Shown piece by piece: positions 1 to 5,809 of a stretch of DNA of 5,809 nucleotides. The position numbers and the translations under genes are program-made. Each line of letters starts with the position of its first letter. Positions within the stretch are counted from its first letter, which is position 1. The stretch comes from Clostridiales bacterium (GTDB lineage: Bacteria; Bacillota; Clostridia; Caldicoprobacterales; DTU083): assembly GCA_012512335.1 (NCBI GenBank), contig JAAZEK010000150.1:1-5809 (forward strand), read 5' to 3'. The notes under the pieces were generated by a model that did no database searches, had not been told where the DNA came from, and saw only the letters and a program-made list of their open reading frames with translations.

Positions 1-1
1 C

Positions 2-15
2 CTTTACCAGTAAAG
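2..15. repeat. short perfect inverted repeat upstream of the LysM gene
   Basis: CTTTAC (2-7) and GTAAAG (10-15) are perfect reverse complements around a 2-base centre. The centre is too short for a stable RNA hairpin loop, so a protein-binding site is the more natural reading if it is functional. It lies just upstream of the putative LysM promoter. It is at the window edge and may be chance or the remnant of a structure belonging to an unseen upstream gene. Confidence 0.25.
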
Positions 16-16
16 A

Positions 17-43
17 ACATCTCCAATAGTGTTGCATATAATG
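17..43 (+). promoter_or_regulatory. candidate promoter for the LysM gene (sigma-K-like, or sigma-A with weak -35)
   Basis: AC at 17-18, then 16 bases, then CATATAATG at 35-43 fits the Bacillus/Clostridium sigma-K pattern (AC, N16-17, CATANNNTA) except for the last base. The same stretch contains a perfect sigma-A -10 box, TATAAT (37-42), but the -35 position 17 bp upstream (14-19, AGAACA) is poor. Either reading puts the transcript start near 49, about 10 bases before the ribosome binding site GGAGGTGAG (58-66). The consensus is short, so the sigma factor assignment is an inference. Confidence 0.35.
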
Positions 44-74
44 TAACATATCCAATTGGAGGTGAGATTTATAT

Positions 75-965
75 ATGAATTATGGCAGATATGATATTAA
101 TCAGACCTGCCCCAGTGGTACGCAGCCTTATACCATACGAGCAGGAGATACTTTTTACGCTTTGGCAATTAGGTTCAACACCACAGTGGCAGCAATTATG
201 GCAGCCAATCCCAATGTTGACCCCAATCGATTACAGATTGGTCAAGTAATATGTATTCCTGGTGCAACACCACCTGGACATTGTCCCAGTGGTACGCAGC
301 CTTATACCATACGAGCAGGGGATACTTTTTACTCCTTAGCAATTCGGTTTAACACTACAGTGGCAGCAATTATGGCAGCCAACCCCAACGTTGACCCCAA
401 TCGCTTGCAGATTGGTCAAGTAATATGTATTCCTGGTGCAACACCACCTGGACAATGTCCCAGTGGTACCCAACCCTATACCATACAAGCAGGGGATACC
501 TTTTACTCATTGGCCATAAGATTCAACACCACAGTGGCAGCGATTATGGCAGCTAATCCTAATGTAGACCCCAATCGCTTGCAGATTGGCCAACAGATTT
601 GTATTCCACATTCAGGTCCTGGCCCAGGTCCATCTTGCCCAGGAGGTCAGCTTTATACAATAAGAAGCGGAGATACACTTTATGCTCTTGCCAACAGATT
701 CAATGTAACTGTTGCCACGATTATAGCAGCTAACCCAGGTATCGATCCAAACAACTTAAGGGTAGGTCAGGTTATCTGTATACCAGCATCTACTCCTGGT
801 AGATGCCCCAGCGGTTCAAGTGAATATACCATTCGTGCAGGAGACACCTACTTTAATCTTGCAAGAAGATTTAATGTTAGTGTGCAAGCTATAATGGATG
901 CTAATCCTGGTGTAAACCCAGATGCACTGCAAATTGGTCAGGTAATTTGCATACCACGAGCTTAG
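75..965 (+). CDS. five-LysM-domain peptidoglycan/chitin-binding protein, possibly spore-associated
   Basis: This 296-residue protein is built almost wholly of five LysM domains, at about residues 19-62, 77-120, 135-178, 194-237 and 251-294. Each runs from YTI-x-(A/S)GDT through LAxRFN, AANP and the IGQ-type segment to ICIP. LysM binds N-acetylglucosamine-containing glycans such as peptidoglycan. Each unit opens with Cys (CPSG or CPGG) and carries a second Cys in the closing ICIP, ten in all. Linkers are short and Pro/Gly-rich (GATPPG, HSGPGPGPS, ASTPG). There is no signal peptide, membrane segment, LPXTG signal or catalytic domain: an 11-residue polar leader precedes the first unit. Lack of a secretion signal suits deposition from inside the mother cell, as with SafA-like spore proteins, but this is inference. 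The ATG is preceded by GGAGGTGAG (58-66), 8 bases away. It is transcribed alone and ends at a shared terminator. The LysM call is certain; the biological role is not. Confidence 0.93.
   Translation: MNYGRYDINQTCPSGTQPYTIRAGDTFYALAIRFNTTVAAIMAANPNVDPNRLQIGQVICIPGATPPGHCPSGTQPYTIRAGDTFYSLAIRFNTTVAAIMAANPNVDPNRLQIGQVICIPGATPPGQCPSGTQPYTIQAGDTFYSLAIRFNTTVAAIMAANPNVDPNRLQIGQQICIPHSGPGPGPSCPGGQLYTIRSGDTLYALANRFNVTVATIIAANPGIDPNNLRVGQVICIPASTPGRCPSGSSEYTIRAGDTYFNLARRFNVSVQAIMDANPGVNPDALQIGQVICIPRA
108..962 (+). repeat. five in-frame tandem repeats, one LysM domain each
   Basis: Units begin at each leading Cys codon: 108-281 and 282-455 (174 bp each), 456-635 (180 bp), 636-803 (168 bp) and 804-962 (159 bp). 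By hand alignment, units 1 and 2 differ at 13 of 174 bases, and only two codons change the residue (Ala to Ser, His to Gln). Units 2 and 3 differ at about 25 of the first 153 bases, again with only two residue changes. Units 4 and 5 are clearly more diverged. This indicates recent duplication or gene conversion at the 5' end under selection for the protein sequence. The array could vary in copy number between strains and could collapse in short-read assembly. Confidence 0.92.
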
Positions 966-1043
966 TCTGAAAATGTAATGGATGAAAGCTATGCAATATG
1001 CAGAAACTAAAGATTAGCAAGACATACTATTCAAACTACTAAA

Positions 1044-1084
1044 AAAGCAGCAATTATGAATTGATACTCATAAATTGCTGCTTT
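1044..1084. terminator. bidirectional rho-independent terminator between convergent LysM and degV genes
   Basis: AAAGCAGCAATT (1044-1055) pairs with AATTGCTGCTTT (1073-1084). After a single bulged A (1072), ATGA (1056-1059) pairs with TCAT (1068-1071), leaving an 8-base loop. On the plus strand the stem is followed by CTTTATT. On the minus strand it runs into a T6 tract (the A run at 1041-1046). It lies about 80 bp after the LysM stop and about 47 bp after the degV stop, so it can serve both genes. Confidence 0.88.
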
Positions 1085-1130
1085 CTTTATTAAACATAAA
1101 TTATGCTCAAGTATGATGTCAGTTTATATG

Positions 1131-2006
1131 CTATCTACCAGAAGCTAGGAAAAACAGAGCAAGTGTGCCAGGGCCGGAATGAGAACCAATAACTGGTCCT
1201 ACATAGTTAAGTACTATACTTTTAACATTGTAATTTTCTTTTATAAGATCTGCAAGGTATTGAGCGTCTTCTAGGGCGTCGCCATGACTAATAAAGATAG
1301 TTTGCTCTTCTGGATTGACGATAGTCTCCTGTAACTTTTCAAAAAGAGCTCGAATAGACTTTTTTCTGCCCTTTACTTTAGTAACAGGTATCAACCTACC
1401 TTCGTTATCAACATGAAGAACGGGCTTAATATTAAGCATAGTGCCTAAAAATGCAGCAGCGCTAGAAACCCGTCCACCTCTTTTTAGATGGTTTAAATCA
1501 TCTACAGTAAACCAATGAGCGACTTTTAGCTTATTGTCTTCTACCCATTTTACTATCTCTTCCTTGGACTTACCTTCTTTAAGCATTTTAATTACATACC
1601 AGACAATTAATCCTTCGCCCAGAGAAGCAGATTTGGTATCAATCAAGGTTAAGTCTGCCTCAGGATATTCCTCCAATAGCATGTCTTTAGCTAAGACGGA
1701 GCTACCGAAGCTTCCACTTAATGCAGATGAAAAGCTAAGGCTAATTACAGGTATATTCTTTTCTATAAAGGGACGAAAGGTTTTGATGTACACATCAGAA
1801 TTTACCTGAGAGGTTGTAGACATTTCACCTGCTCGAACTTCATCGTAAAAAGATTTTGGGCTAATGCTTTGGAAAAAATCGTCAACGTTTTCCTTACCTT
1901 TAAATTGATAGGTGAGATTTACAACTTTGATATCGTGTTCCATTACATAACTATAAGGTAAATCTGTACACGAGTCGATGATAATAGCTGGTTTTATTGT
2001 ATCCAT
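1131..2006 (-). CDS. degV: DegV-family fatty-acid-binding protein (FakB-like)
   Basis: The 291-residue product matches the usual DegV length of about 280-290 and spans the whole family fold. Family landmarks are the N-terminal IIIDSCTDLP (8-17), TTSQ (64-67), SFSSALSGSFGSS (91-103), LIDTKSASLGEG (121-132), LKRGGRVSS (174-182), IKPVLHVDNEGRL (193-205) and the C-terminal IGSHSGPGTLALFF (273-286) with His276. In FakB structures the equivalent Thr of TTSQ, the Ser of the LSG loop and this His are near the fatty-acid carboxylate (family knowledge, recalled). FakB presents fatty acid to the kinase FakA for acyl-phosphate formation in the cytoplasm. No FakA gene is visible here, so the partner and lipid specificity are unknown. 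An in-frame ATG at 2024 would add six residues, but AGGAGG sits 6 bases before the ATG at 2006. The gene lies 66 bp downstream of lysA with its own promoter in that gap. Confidence 0.92.
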   Translation of the reverse strand: MDTIKPAIIIDSCTDLPYSYVMEHDIKVVNLTYQFKGKENVDDFFQSISPKSFYDEVRAGEMSTTSQVNSDVYIKTFRPFIEKNIPVISLSFSSALSGSFGSSVLAKDMLLEEYPEADLTLIDTKSASLGEGLIVWYVIKMLKEGKSKEEIVKWVEDNKLKVAHWFTVDDLNHLKRGGRVSSAAAFLGTMLNIKPVLHVDNEGRLIPVTKVKGRKKSIRALFEKLQETIVNPEEQTIFISHGDALEDAQYLADLIKENYNVKSIVLNYVGPVIGSHSGPGTLALFFLASGR

Positions 2007-2012
2007 AGTATT

Positions 2013-2018
2013 CCTCCT
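2013..2018 (-). promoter_or_regulatory. ribosome binding site that fixes the degV start
   Basis: On the minus strand this reads AGGAGG, with 6 bases between it and the ATG at 2006-2004. The alternative upstream ATG (2024-2022) would place AGGAGG inside the coding region and has no comparable site of its own. Confidence 0.85.
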
Positions 2019-2038
2019 GTTCATCCGGGATTACACTC

Positions 2039-2067
2039 ATTATATTATAGTAAAAAGTGGATAACAA
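2039..2067 (-). promoter_or_regulatory. sigma-A-type promoter for degV
   Basis: On the minus strand a -35 box TTGTTA (2067-2062, 4 of 6 consensus) is separated by exactly 17 bases from a perfect -10 box TATAAT (2044-2039). Transcription would start near 2032, about 14 bases before the AGGAGG. The promoter lies wholly in the lysA-degV gap, so degV can be transcribed independently of lysA. Confidence 0.65.
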
Positions 2068-2078
2068 GTTAATTATCC
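2059..2078 (-). repeat. inverted repeat at the lysA stop, overlapping the degV -35 box
   Basis: On the minus strand GGATAA (2078-2073, the last Gly codon plus stop of lysA) is followed by an 8-base loop and TTATCC (2064-2059), then ACTTTTTAC. As RNA it is a weak 6-bp hairpin with a T5 tract, possibly a leaky lysA terminator. As DNA it covers most of the degV -35 hexamer and could be an operator. Neither role is proven. Confidence 0.4.
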
Positions 2079-3332
2079 CTTATCTGTGCAGAAATTTTGC
2101 AACAAGTCATCCAAAGTGTCACGTCGTCTGATTAATCTATGTGAGCCATCTCTTTGAATAAGCACTTCAGCAGGGCGAAGCCTGTTGTTATAATTAGATG
2201 ACATGGAATAACCATAGGCTCCTGCATCCACGACGCCGATAATATCTCCGATGGAAAGGGCGGGTAATTTTCTATTGTTTGCTATTGCATCGCCACTTTC
2301 ACAAATGTTACCTACTATTGTTACCCTTTTTTCACTGGAATAAGCATATTCTTTGTCTATAGGATAAACTTCGATATCATGCCAGGCATCATACATTACA
2401 GGCCTTACTAATACATTGAAGCCTAAATCTGTTCCTACATAATTAACACCGCTATTTTCCTTTTGAGCATGAACAGTTCCCAATAAAACACCAGATTCTG
2501 CTACTATATATCTTCCAGGTTCCGACATAAACATTATATCAGGATTGTTTCTCTCAGCCCAAGCACTTAACAAAATTGCGAGCTGCTCACCAAAGGATTT
2601 TAGCTCCAAAGGAGCTTCATTGTCTTGTTTTTGATAGGGGATGCCAAACCCACCACCCATGTCAATAAAGCGTAGCCCTTCAAACTGTTCAGCAATTTGA
2701 AGAATAACCTTAACACTCTGGATGTATGTGTCACCCTCCATAAAGAGAGAGCCTATGTGTTGGTTAATACCTATGAGGTTCAAATTAAATTCCTTAATCC
2801 AAGCCTTGATCTCTGGTATGCAGTCGTCATTAATTCCAAACTTTGTATCCTTCCCACCAGTAACTACTTTATCGTGGTGCCCTATACCAAAGCCTGGGTT
2901 GATTCTTACAGCAACATTTCCACCTGGGTTAAATTGTCCAAATGTTCTTAATTGGGACAAAGAGTCAACACTCATTGTTATACCTTTATTAACAGCGAAC
3001 ATCATCTCCTCAACTGATACATTATTCCCGATATAGAATATTTGCTCAGGCCTAAAGCCAGCAGCTAAAAGGAGGTGGATTTCGCCTGGAGACATTGCAT
3101 CTGCATGAAGACCTTCTTCTCGTATAATTTTTAGTAGCTCCAGGTTACTATTAGCTTTCGTAGAATAACTAGCCTTGTAGTTGGAATATGGTATAAAGTC
3201 AGCCATATCTCGACAGCGTTGGCGTAAAATTTTCTCATTATATACATATAAGGGGCTGCCATATTCACTGACCAAATTTTTAGGATTAGTATCTCCATAA
3301 AAATTTACTTTCTTTGTAAAATAGTTTTGCAT
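2073..3332 (-). CDS. lysA: diaminopimelate decarboxylase
   Basis: LysA is a PLP enzyme that decarboxylates meso-2,6-diaminopimelate to L-lysine, the last step of the DAP pathway, in the cytoplasm. At 419 residues it has normal family length. The N-terminal alanine-racemase-like barrel holds the PLP lysine in YSTKANSN (Lys59), HADAMSPGE (76-84), QHIGS (191-195), the phosphate-binding GGGFG (226-230) and EPGRY (271-275). The C-terminal domain has ICESGD (343-348, active-site Cys344) and the highly characteristic GAYGYSMSSNYNNRLRPAEV (371-390). This combination fits DAP decarboxylase and not the ornithine, arginine or carboxynorspermidine enzymes. The motif DAMSPGE replaces the more common DVVSGGE, which suggests a diverged clade seen in Clostridia (recalled, not checked). 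The ATG follows GGAGG (3344-3340) by 7 bases. The gene is transcribed divergently from tex, and degV lies 66 bp downstream on the same strand. Confidence 0.96.
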   Translation of the reverse strand: MQNYFTKKVNFYGDTNPKNLVSEYGSPLYVYNEKILRQRCRDMADFIPYSNYKASYSTKANSNLELLKIIREEGLHADAMSPGEIHLLLAAGFRPEQIFYIGNNVSVEEMMFAVNKGITMSVDSLSQLRTFGQFNPGGNVAVRINPGFGIGHHDKVVTGGKDTKFGINDDCIPEIKAWIKEFNLNLIGINQHIGSLFMEGDTYIQSVKVILQIAEQFEGLRFIDMGGGFGIPYQKQDNEAPLELKSFGEQLAILLSAWAERNNPDIMFMSEPGRYIVAESGVLLGTVHAQKENSGVNYVGTDLGFNVLVRPVMYDAWHDIEVYPIDKEYAYSSEKRVTIVGNICESGDAIANNRKLPALSIGDIIGVVDAGAYGYSMSSNYNNRLRPAEVLIQRDGSHRLIRRRDTLDDLLQNFCTDKG

Positions 3333-3394
3333 TCAAGTTCCTCCGGTCACTGTAGATCCAAAATTTTATCCTATGAGTAAGGCTTCAAGTTTAA

Positions 3395-3423
3395 AATATA
3401 CACCAGAGGTGTTTACTTGTCAA
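3395..3423 (-). promoter_or_regulatory. sigma-A promoter for lysA
   Basis: On the minus strand a perfect -35 box TTGACA (3423-3418) is followed by a 17-base spacer (3417-3401) and TATATT (3400-3395, 5 of 6). The start would be near 3388, giving a leader of about 55 bases to the lysA ATG. That leader is far too short for a lysine (L-box) riboswitch, so control, if any, is more likely at the promoter itself. Confidence 0.75.
3397..3415. promoter_or_regulatory. putative operator palindrome inside the lysA promoter
   Basis: On the plus strand TATACACC (3397-3404), AGA, GGTGTTTA (3408-3415) form 8-base arms with one mismatch; the inner ACACC/GGTGT arms are perfect. It covers most of the spacer and part of the -10 box of the lysA promoter, a classic position for a repressor. 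I do not recognise the motif as that of a specific regulator. Confidence 0.45.
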
Positions 3424-3437
3424 TTCTCAAGATTTTC

Positions 3438-3466
3438 TTCACGGTTTCAGCTTTTTGTGATACACT
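3438..3466 (+). promoter_or_regulatory. candidate extended -10 promoter for tex
   Basis: TTCACG (3438-3443, 4 of 6) and TACACT (3461-3466, 4 of 6) are 17 bases apart, and TGA directly before the -10 box provides an extended -10 TGn. Transcription would begin near 3473, about 29 bases before the tex ribosome binding site. Both hexamers are imperfect, so the call rests on spacing, the TGn element and position. Confidence 0.45.
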
Positions 3467-3501
3467 GAATTTTAAAAGCAATATGCGAACTTATATGATA
3501 C

Positions 3502-3508
3502 GGAGGAA
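3502..3508 (+). promoter_or_regulatory. ribosome binding site that fixes the tex start
   Basis: GGAGGAA sits with 6 bases between GGAGG (ending 3506) and the ATG at 3513. In-frame upstream candidates (TTG 3417, ATG 3483, ATG 3495) have no comparable site, and the TTG overlaps the lysA -35 box. Confidence 0.85.
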
Positions 3509-3512
3509 GAAC

Positions 3513-5666
3513 ATGCACACAATTCCATCTCAATTGGCAAAGGAATTTAATATTAAGGATGAACAGGTAGCAAACACTATTGGATTAATAGATGAGGGAA
3601 ATACCATTCCATTTATCGCAAGATATCGTAAGGAAGTTACAGGTGGTCTGGATGATAATGTTTTAAGAGATTTGCATGAGAGGTTGCTGTATCTAAGAGG
3701 TCTGGAAAACCGGAGACAGGAGATTGTGCATCTCATACAAGACCAGGATAAGCTGACAGATGAATTAGTAGAAAATATTCGCAAAGCACAAACTATGACT
3801 GAGCTGGAGGATATCTATCGTCCATATCGTCCGAAGCGCAGAACAAGGGCTACCATTGCCAAGGAAAAGGGCTTAGATCCACTCGCGCAGATTATATGGA
3901 TTCAAAATATTAAACACGGTAGTCTAGAAGAAATAGCAAAAGAGTATGTAAATCCAGAAAAAGAAGTAAATTCTGTTGAAGAAGCTCTGGCTTTAGCCCA
4001 GGATATTATAGCGGAAATGATTTCAGATGAAGCGGATTTTCGTAAATTTATAAGAGCATACACTTTTCAGCATGGTGTAATAGAAACCAAAGCTAGCAGT
4101 GAAGAAGAATCGGTTTTTGAAATGTATTATGACTATAACGAGGCAGTTAATCGAATTGTTCCTCATAGGGTATTAGCTATAAACAGAGGAGAATCCGAAA
4201 AGTTTATTTCAGTTAAGATTAGGCTAGATGATGAAAAGCTAATTCAGCAAATTATATCTAGGGTTATTATGAGACCCAGTATTGGCAAAGAATTGCTCGA
4301 AAGGGCTGTAGAGGATTCCTATAAAAGGCTAATTGCCCCTTCAATAGAAAGGGAAATCCGCAATCAGCTTACAGAGCTTGCTGAGGAGCAGGCTATTAGG
4401 GTATTTGGAGAAAACCTGCGCAACCTCTTGTTACAAGCTCCTATTAAAGGAAGAGTAGTAATGGGGGTAGATCCCGGCTTTAGAACTGGAAATAAGATTG
4501 CGGTGGTAGATGATATTGGTAAAGTGCTGGATACAGGCGTAATATATATGACCTTGCCTAACCACAACATAGATCAGGCTAAGCGTATGCTAAAAAAATT
4601 AGTAAAAGACCATCAAGTTCAGATCATTGCCATAGGGAATGGGACAGCTTCAAGAGAAAGTGAAATGGTAATTGCAGAATTATGCAAGGAGCTAGATGGG
4701 CAAGTACAGTACATTATCGTAAACGAAGCAGGTGCTTCGGTATATTCTGCTTCTAAACTTGCTAGTGAGGAATTTCCAGATTACGATGTAGCTCTTCGAA
4801 GTGCTGTGTCTATTGCAAGGAGACTACAGGATCCTCTGGCTGAGCTTGTCAAAATAGATCCGAAATCCATTGGAGTAGGGCAATACCAGCATGATGTAAA
4901 CCAAAAGCGAATGGCGGAGGCGCTTACAGGGGTCGTAGAGGATTGTGTAAATAGTGTAGGTGTTGACCTAAATACTGCATCAGCTTCATTGCTTCAATAT
5001 ATTTCAGGCATTAGCCCTACTATTTCCAAAAATATAGTTACATACCGTGAGGAAACTGGAAAGTTTAAAAATCGTAAGCAGTTAATGAAAGTAGGTAAGC
5101 TTGGGCCTAAAGCCTTTGAGCAATGTGCAGGATTCTTGAGAATACCCGATGGAGACAATATTTTAGATAATACTGCTGTGCATCCCGAATCCTACAATGC
5201 AGTTAAAGAGCTATTAGATTGGAAAGGTGAGTCTTTCAAAACCATTGGAAAGGATCGTTTACAAGCTTTAGCTGCAGAATCAGATAGCTGGAATATGAAA
5301 GATTTAATTGGTATTATGGGTATTGGATTACCTACTTTGAAAGATATTATCAAGGAGTTACAGAAGCCAGGTAGAGATCCTAGAGATGAATTACCCCTAC
5401 CTATACTACGCACTGATATTATGGAAATGAAGGACTTGAAACCTGAAATGATTTTGATAGGCACGGTTCGAAATGTTATCGACTTTGGTGTATTTGTTGA
5501 TATAGGTGTCCATCAGGATGGCTTGGTACATATTTCACAGCTGTCAAATAAGTATGTCAAGCATCCAATGGATGTCGTTCAGGTAGGTGACATTGTGACC
5601 GTAAAAGTGCTTGATGTAGACATTAATCGAAAGAAAATTGCTTTGTCTATGAAGGATCTTAATTGA
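3513..5666 (+). CDS. tex: Tex/YhgF-type transcription accessory protein (S1 RNA-binding)
   Basis: The product is 717 residues from the chosen ATG, normal for Tex (about 715-780), and intact. Visible parts in order are the helical Tex N-terminal region (about 1-190) with the conserved TIPFIARYRKEVTGGLDD (31-48) and DIYRPYRPKRRTRA (100-113); a YqgF/RNase H-like domain starting at MGVDPGFRTGNK (317-328); the family signature NEAGASVYSASKLASEEFPD (404-423), RRLQDPLAEL (436-445) and GVGQYQHDV (454-462); a helix-hairpin-helix region (about 475-545); and a C-terminal S1 domain (about 643-715) with GTVRNVIDFGVFVDIG and DGLVHISQLS. Tex proteins are bacterial relatives of Spt6, bind nucleic acids through S1 and influence gene expression; their precise biochemical role is not settled. 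It acts in the cytoplasm. It is divergent from lysA with its own likely promoter, and no clear terminator follows it within the window. Confidence 0.96.
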   Translation: MHTIPSQLAKEFNIKDEQVANTIGLIDEGNTIPFIARYRKEVTGGLDDNVLRDLHERLLYLRGLENRRQEIVHLIQDQDKLTDELVENIRKAQTMTELEDIYRPYRPKRRTRATIAKEKGLDPLAQIIWIQNIKHGSLEEIAKEYVNPEKEVNSVEEALALAQDIIAEMISDEADFRKFIRAYTFQHGVIETKASSEEESVFEMYYDYNEAVNRIVPHRVLAINRGESEKFISVKIRLDDEKLIQQIISRVIMRPSIGKELLERAVEDSYKRLIAPSIEREIRNQLTELAEEQAIRVFGENLRNLLLQAPIKGRVVMGVDPGFRTGNKIAVVDDIGKVLDTGVIYMTLPNHNIDQAKRMLKKLVKDHQVQIIAIGNGTASRESEMVIAELCKELDGQVQYIIVNEAGASVYSASKLASEEFPDYDVALRSAVSIARRLQDPLAELVKIDPKSIGVGQYQHDVNQKRMAEALTGVVEDCVNSVGVDLNTASASLLQYISGISPTISKNIVTYREETGKFKNRKQLMKVGKLGPKAFEQCAGFLRIPDGDNILDNTAVHPESYNAVKELLDWKGESFKTIGKDRLQALAAESDSWNMKDLIGIMGIGLPTLKDIIKELQKPGRDPRDELPLPILRTDIMEMKDLKPEMILIGTVRNVIDFGVFVDIGVHQDGLVHISQLSNKYVKHPMDVVQVGDIVTVKVLDVDINRKKIALSMKDLN

Positions 5667-5709
5667 GAGTGACTAATTCCATATTATTTACTATTTGGCG
5701 TAAAAAAGG

Positions 5710-5809
5710 TTACTGTTCACTGGGAAGTAAAATAATAAATATATTCCAGTCGCTGTTGCCATCACTAATCAATCTAGAGCTCATTTCAGCTGAAAATACT
5801 ACACCTTCC
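5710..5809 (-). CDS. possible 3' end of a minus-strand gene, unidentified (partial)
   Basis: Reading the minus strand from the window edge, one frame stays open for 32 codons and ends with TAA (5712-5710); it begins EGVVFSAEMSSRLISDG and ends NIFIILLPSEQ. The other two minus frames hit stops at once. The stop is followed closely by a T6 tract (A run at 5702-5707), though without a convincing hairpin. The gene would be convergent with tex, as would fit the 43-bp gap. I do not recognise the peptide, and an open run of this length can arise by chance. Confidence 0.3.
   Translation of the reverse strand, partial: EGVVFSAEMSSRLISDGNSDWNIFIILLPSEQ

Noticed and set aside
108..635. CRISPR-like or non-coding satellite reading of the 174-bp repeats
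   Set aside because: The repeats are contiguous, in frame and encode LysM domains with mainly synonymous differences; there are no unique spacers.
1534..1809. Open plus-strand frame antisense to degV
   Set aside because: It lies entirely within the well-conserved degV gene, and I saw no family motif in its translation; it is a shadow frame.
2007..2024. A six-residue longer DegV start at 2024
   Set aside because: It would place the AGGAGG inside the gene; the ATG at 2006 has ideal spacing and puts the conserved IIIDS strand near the N-terminus as in the family.
2697..3036. Two overlapping plus-strand open frames antisense to lysA
   Set aside because: They are shadows of lysA, whose motifs account for this stretch; their translations resemble no family known to me.
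3333..3394. Lysine (L-box) riboswitch or T-box leader for lysA
   Set aside because: The leader from the predicted start is only about 55 bases and shows no multi-stem structure or terminator; L-box elements are about three times longer.
3471..3499. TTTAAA-N17-TATGAT as the tex promoter
   Set aside because: Transcription would start near 3506, inside the ribosome binding site, leaving no usable leader.
3417..3512. A 32-residue N-terminal extension of Tex from a TTG at 3417
   Set aside because: The TTG overlaps the lysA -35 box, the putative tex promoter would lie inside the extension, the residues do not resemble Tex, and GGAGGAA at 3502-3508 selects the ATG at 3513.
3530..5464. Three minus-strand open frames inside tex (3530-3784, 4364-4570, 5192-5464)
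   Set aside because: All are antisense to conserved Tex domains, and I saw no recognisable protein motif in any of them.
5684..5707. Hairpin TTTAC/GTAAA after tex as a terminator
   Set aside because: The stem is only five mostly A-T pairs with an 8-base loop and is followed by A residues and not T on the plus strand.

Overview
The window looks like an ordinary chromosomal stretch from a low-GC, probably spore-forming Firmicute of the class Clostridia. The grounds are AT-rich DNA, strong AGGAGG-type ribosome binding sites, sigma-A-like promoter boxes, a Cys-rich multi-LysM protein of a type common in Clostridia, and a clostridial-style LysA. A genus cannot be assigned from the sequence alone. 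I see no tRNA, rRNA, CRISPR array, insertion sequence or phage gene.

Layout. Positions 75-965 (+) encode a 296-residue protein made almost entirely of five LysM domains; its first three repeat units are near-identical tandem DNA copies. A bidirectional hairpin terminator (1044-1084) separates it from a convergent pair on the minus strand: a DegV/FakB-family fatty-acid-binding protein (1131-2006) and, upstream of it, lysA, diaminopimelate decarboxylase (2073-3332). A 180-bp divergent control region (3333-3512) then leads into tex (3513-5666, +), a full-length Tex/YhgF-type RNA-binding transcription accessory protein. The last 143 bp hold no clear terminator and perhaps the 3' end of another minus-strand gene.

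How the parts fit. lysA makes lysine from meso-diaminopimelate. DegV-family proteins bind fatty acids, as FakB does in the FakAB kinase, but no fakA is in the window. Tex acts in transcription and RNA metabolism. The genes do not form an obvious pathway; they look like three independently promoted transcription units in which degV can also receive read-through from lysA. The LysM protein has no signal peptide and a sigma-K-like promoter, so a role in the spore coat or cortex interface is plausible but unproven.

No undescribed system is evident. The most interesting items are the regulatory DNA (a 19-bp palindrome lying in the spacer and -10 box of the lysA promoter, and an inverted repeat over the degV -35 box) and the homogenised, cysteine-bracketed LysM array. 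Two upstream-extended starts (degV and tex) were shortened because a strong ribosome binding site selects the downstream ATG.
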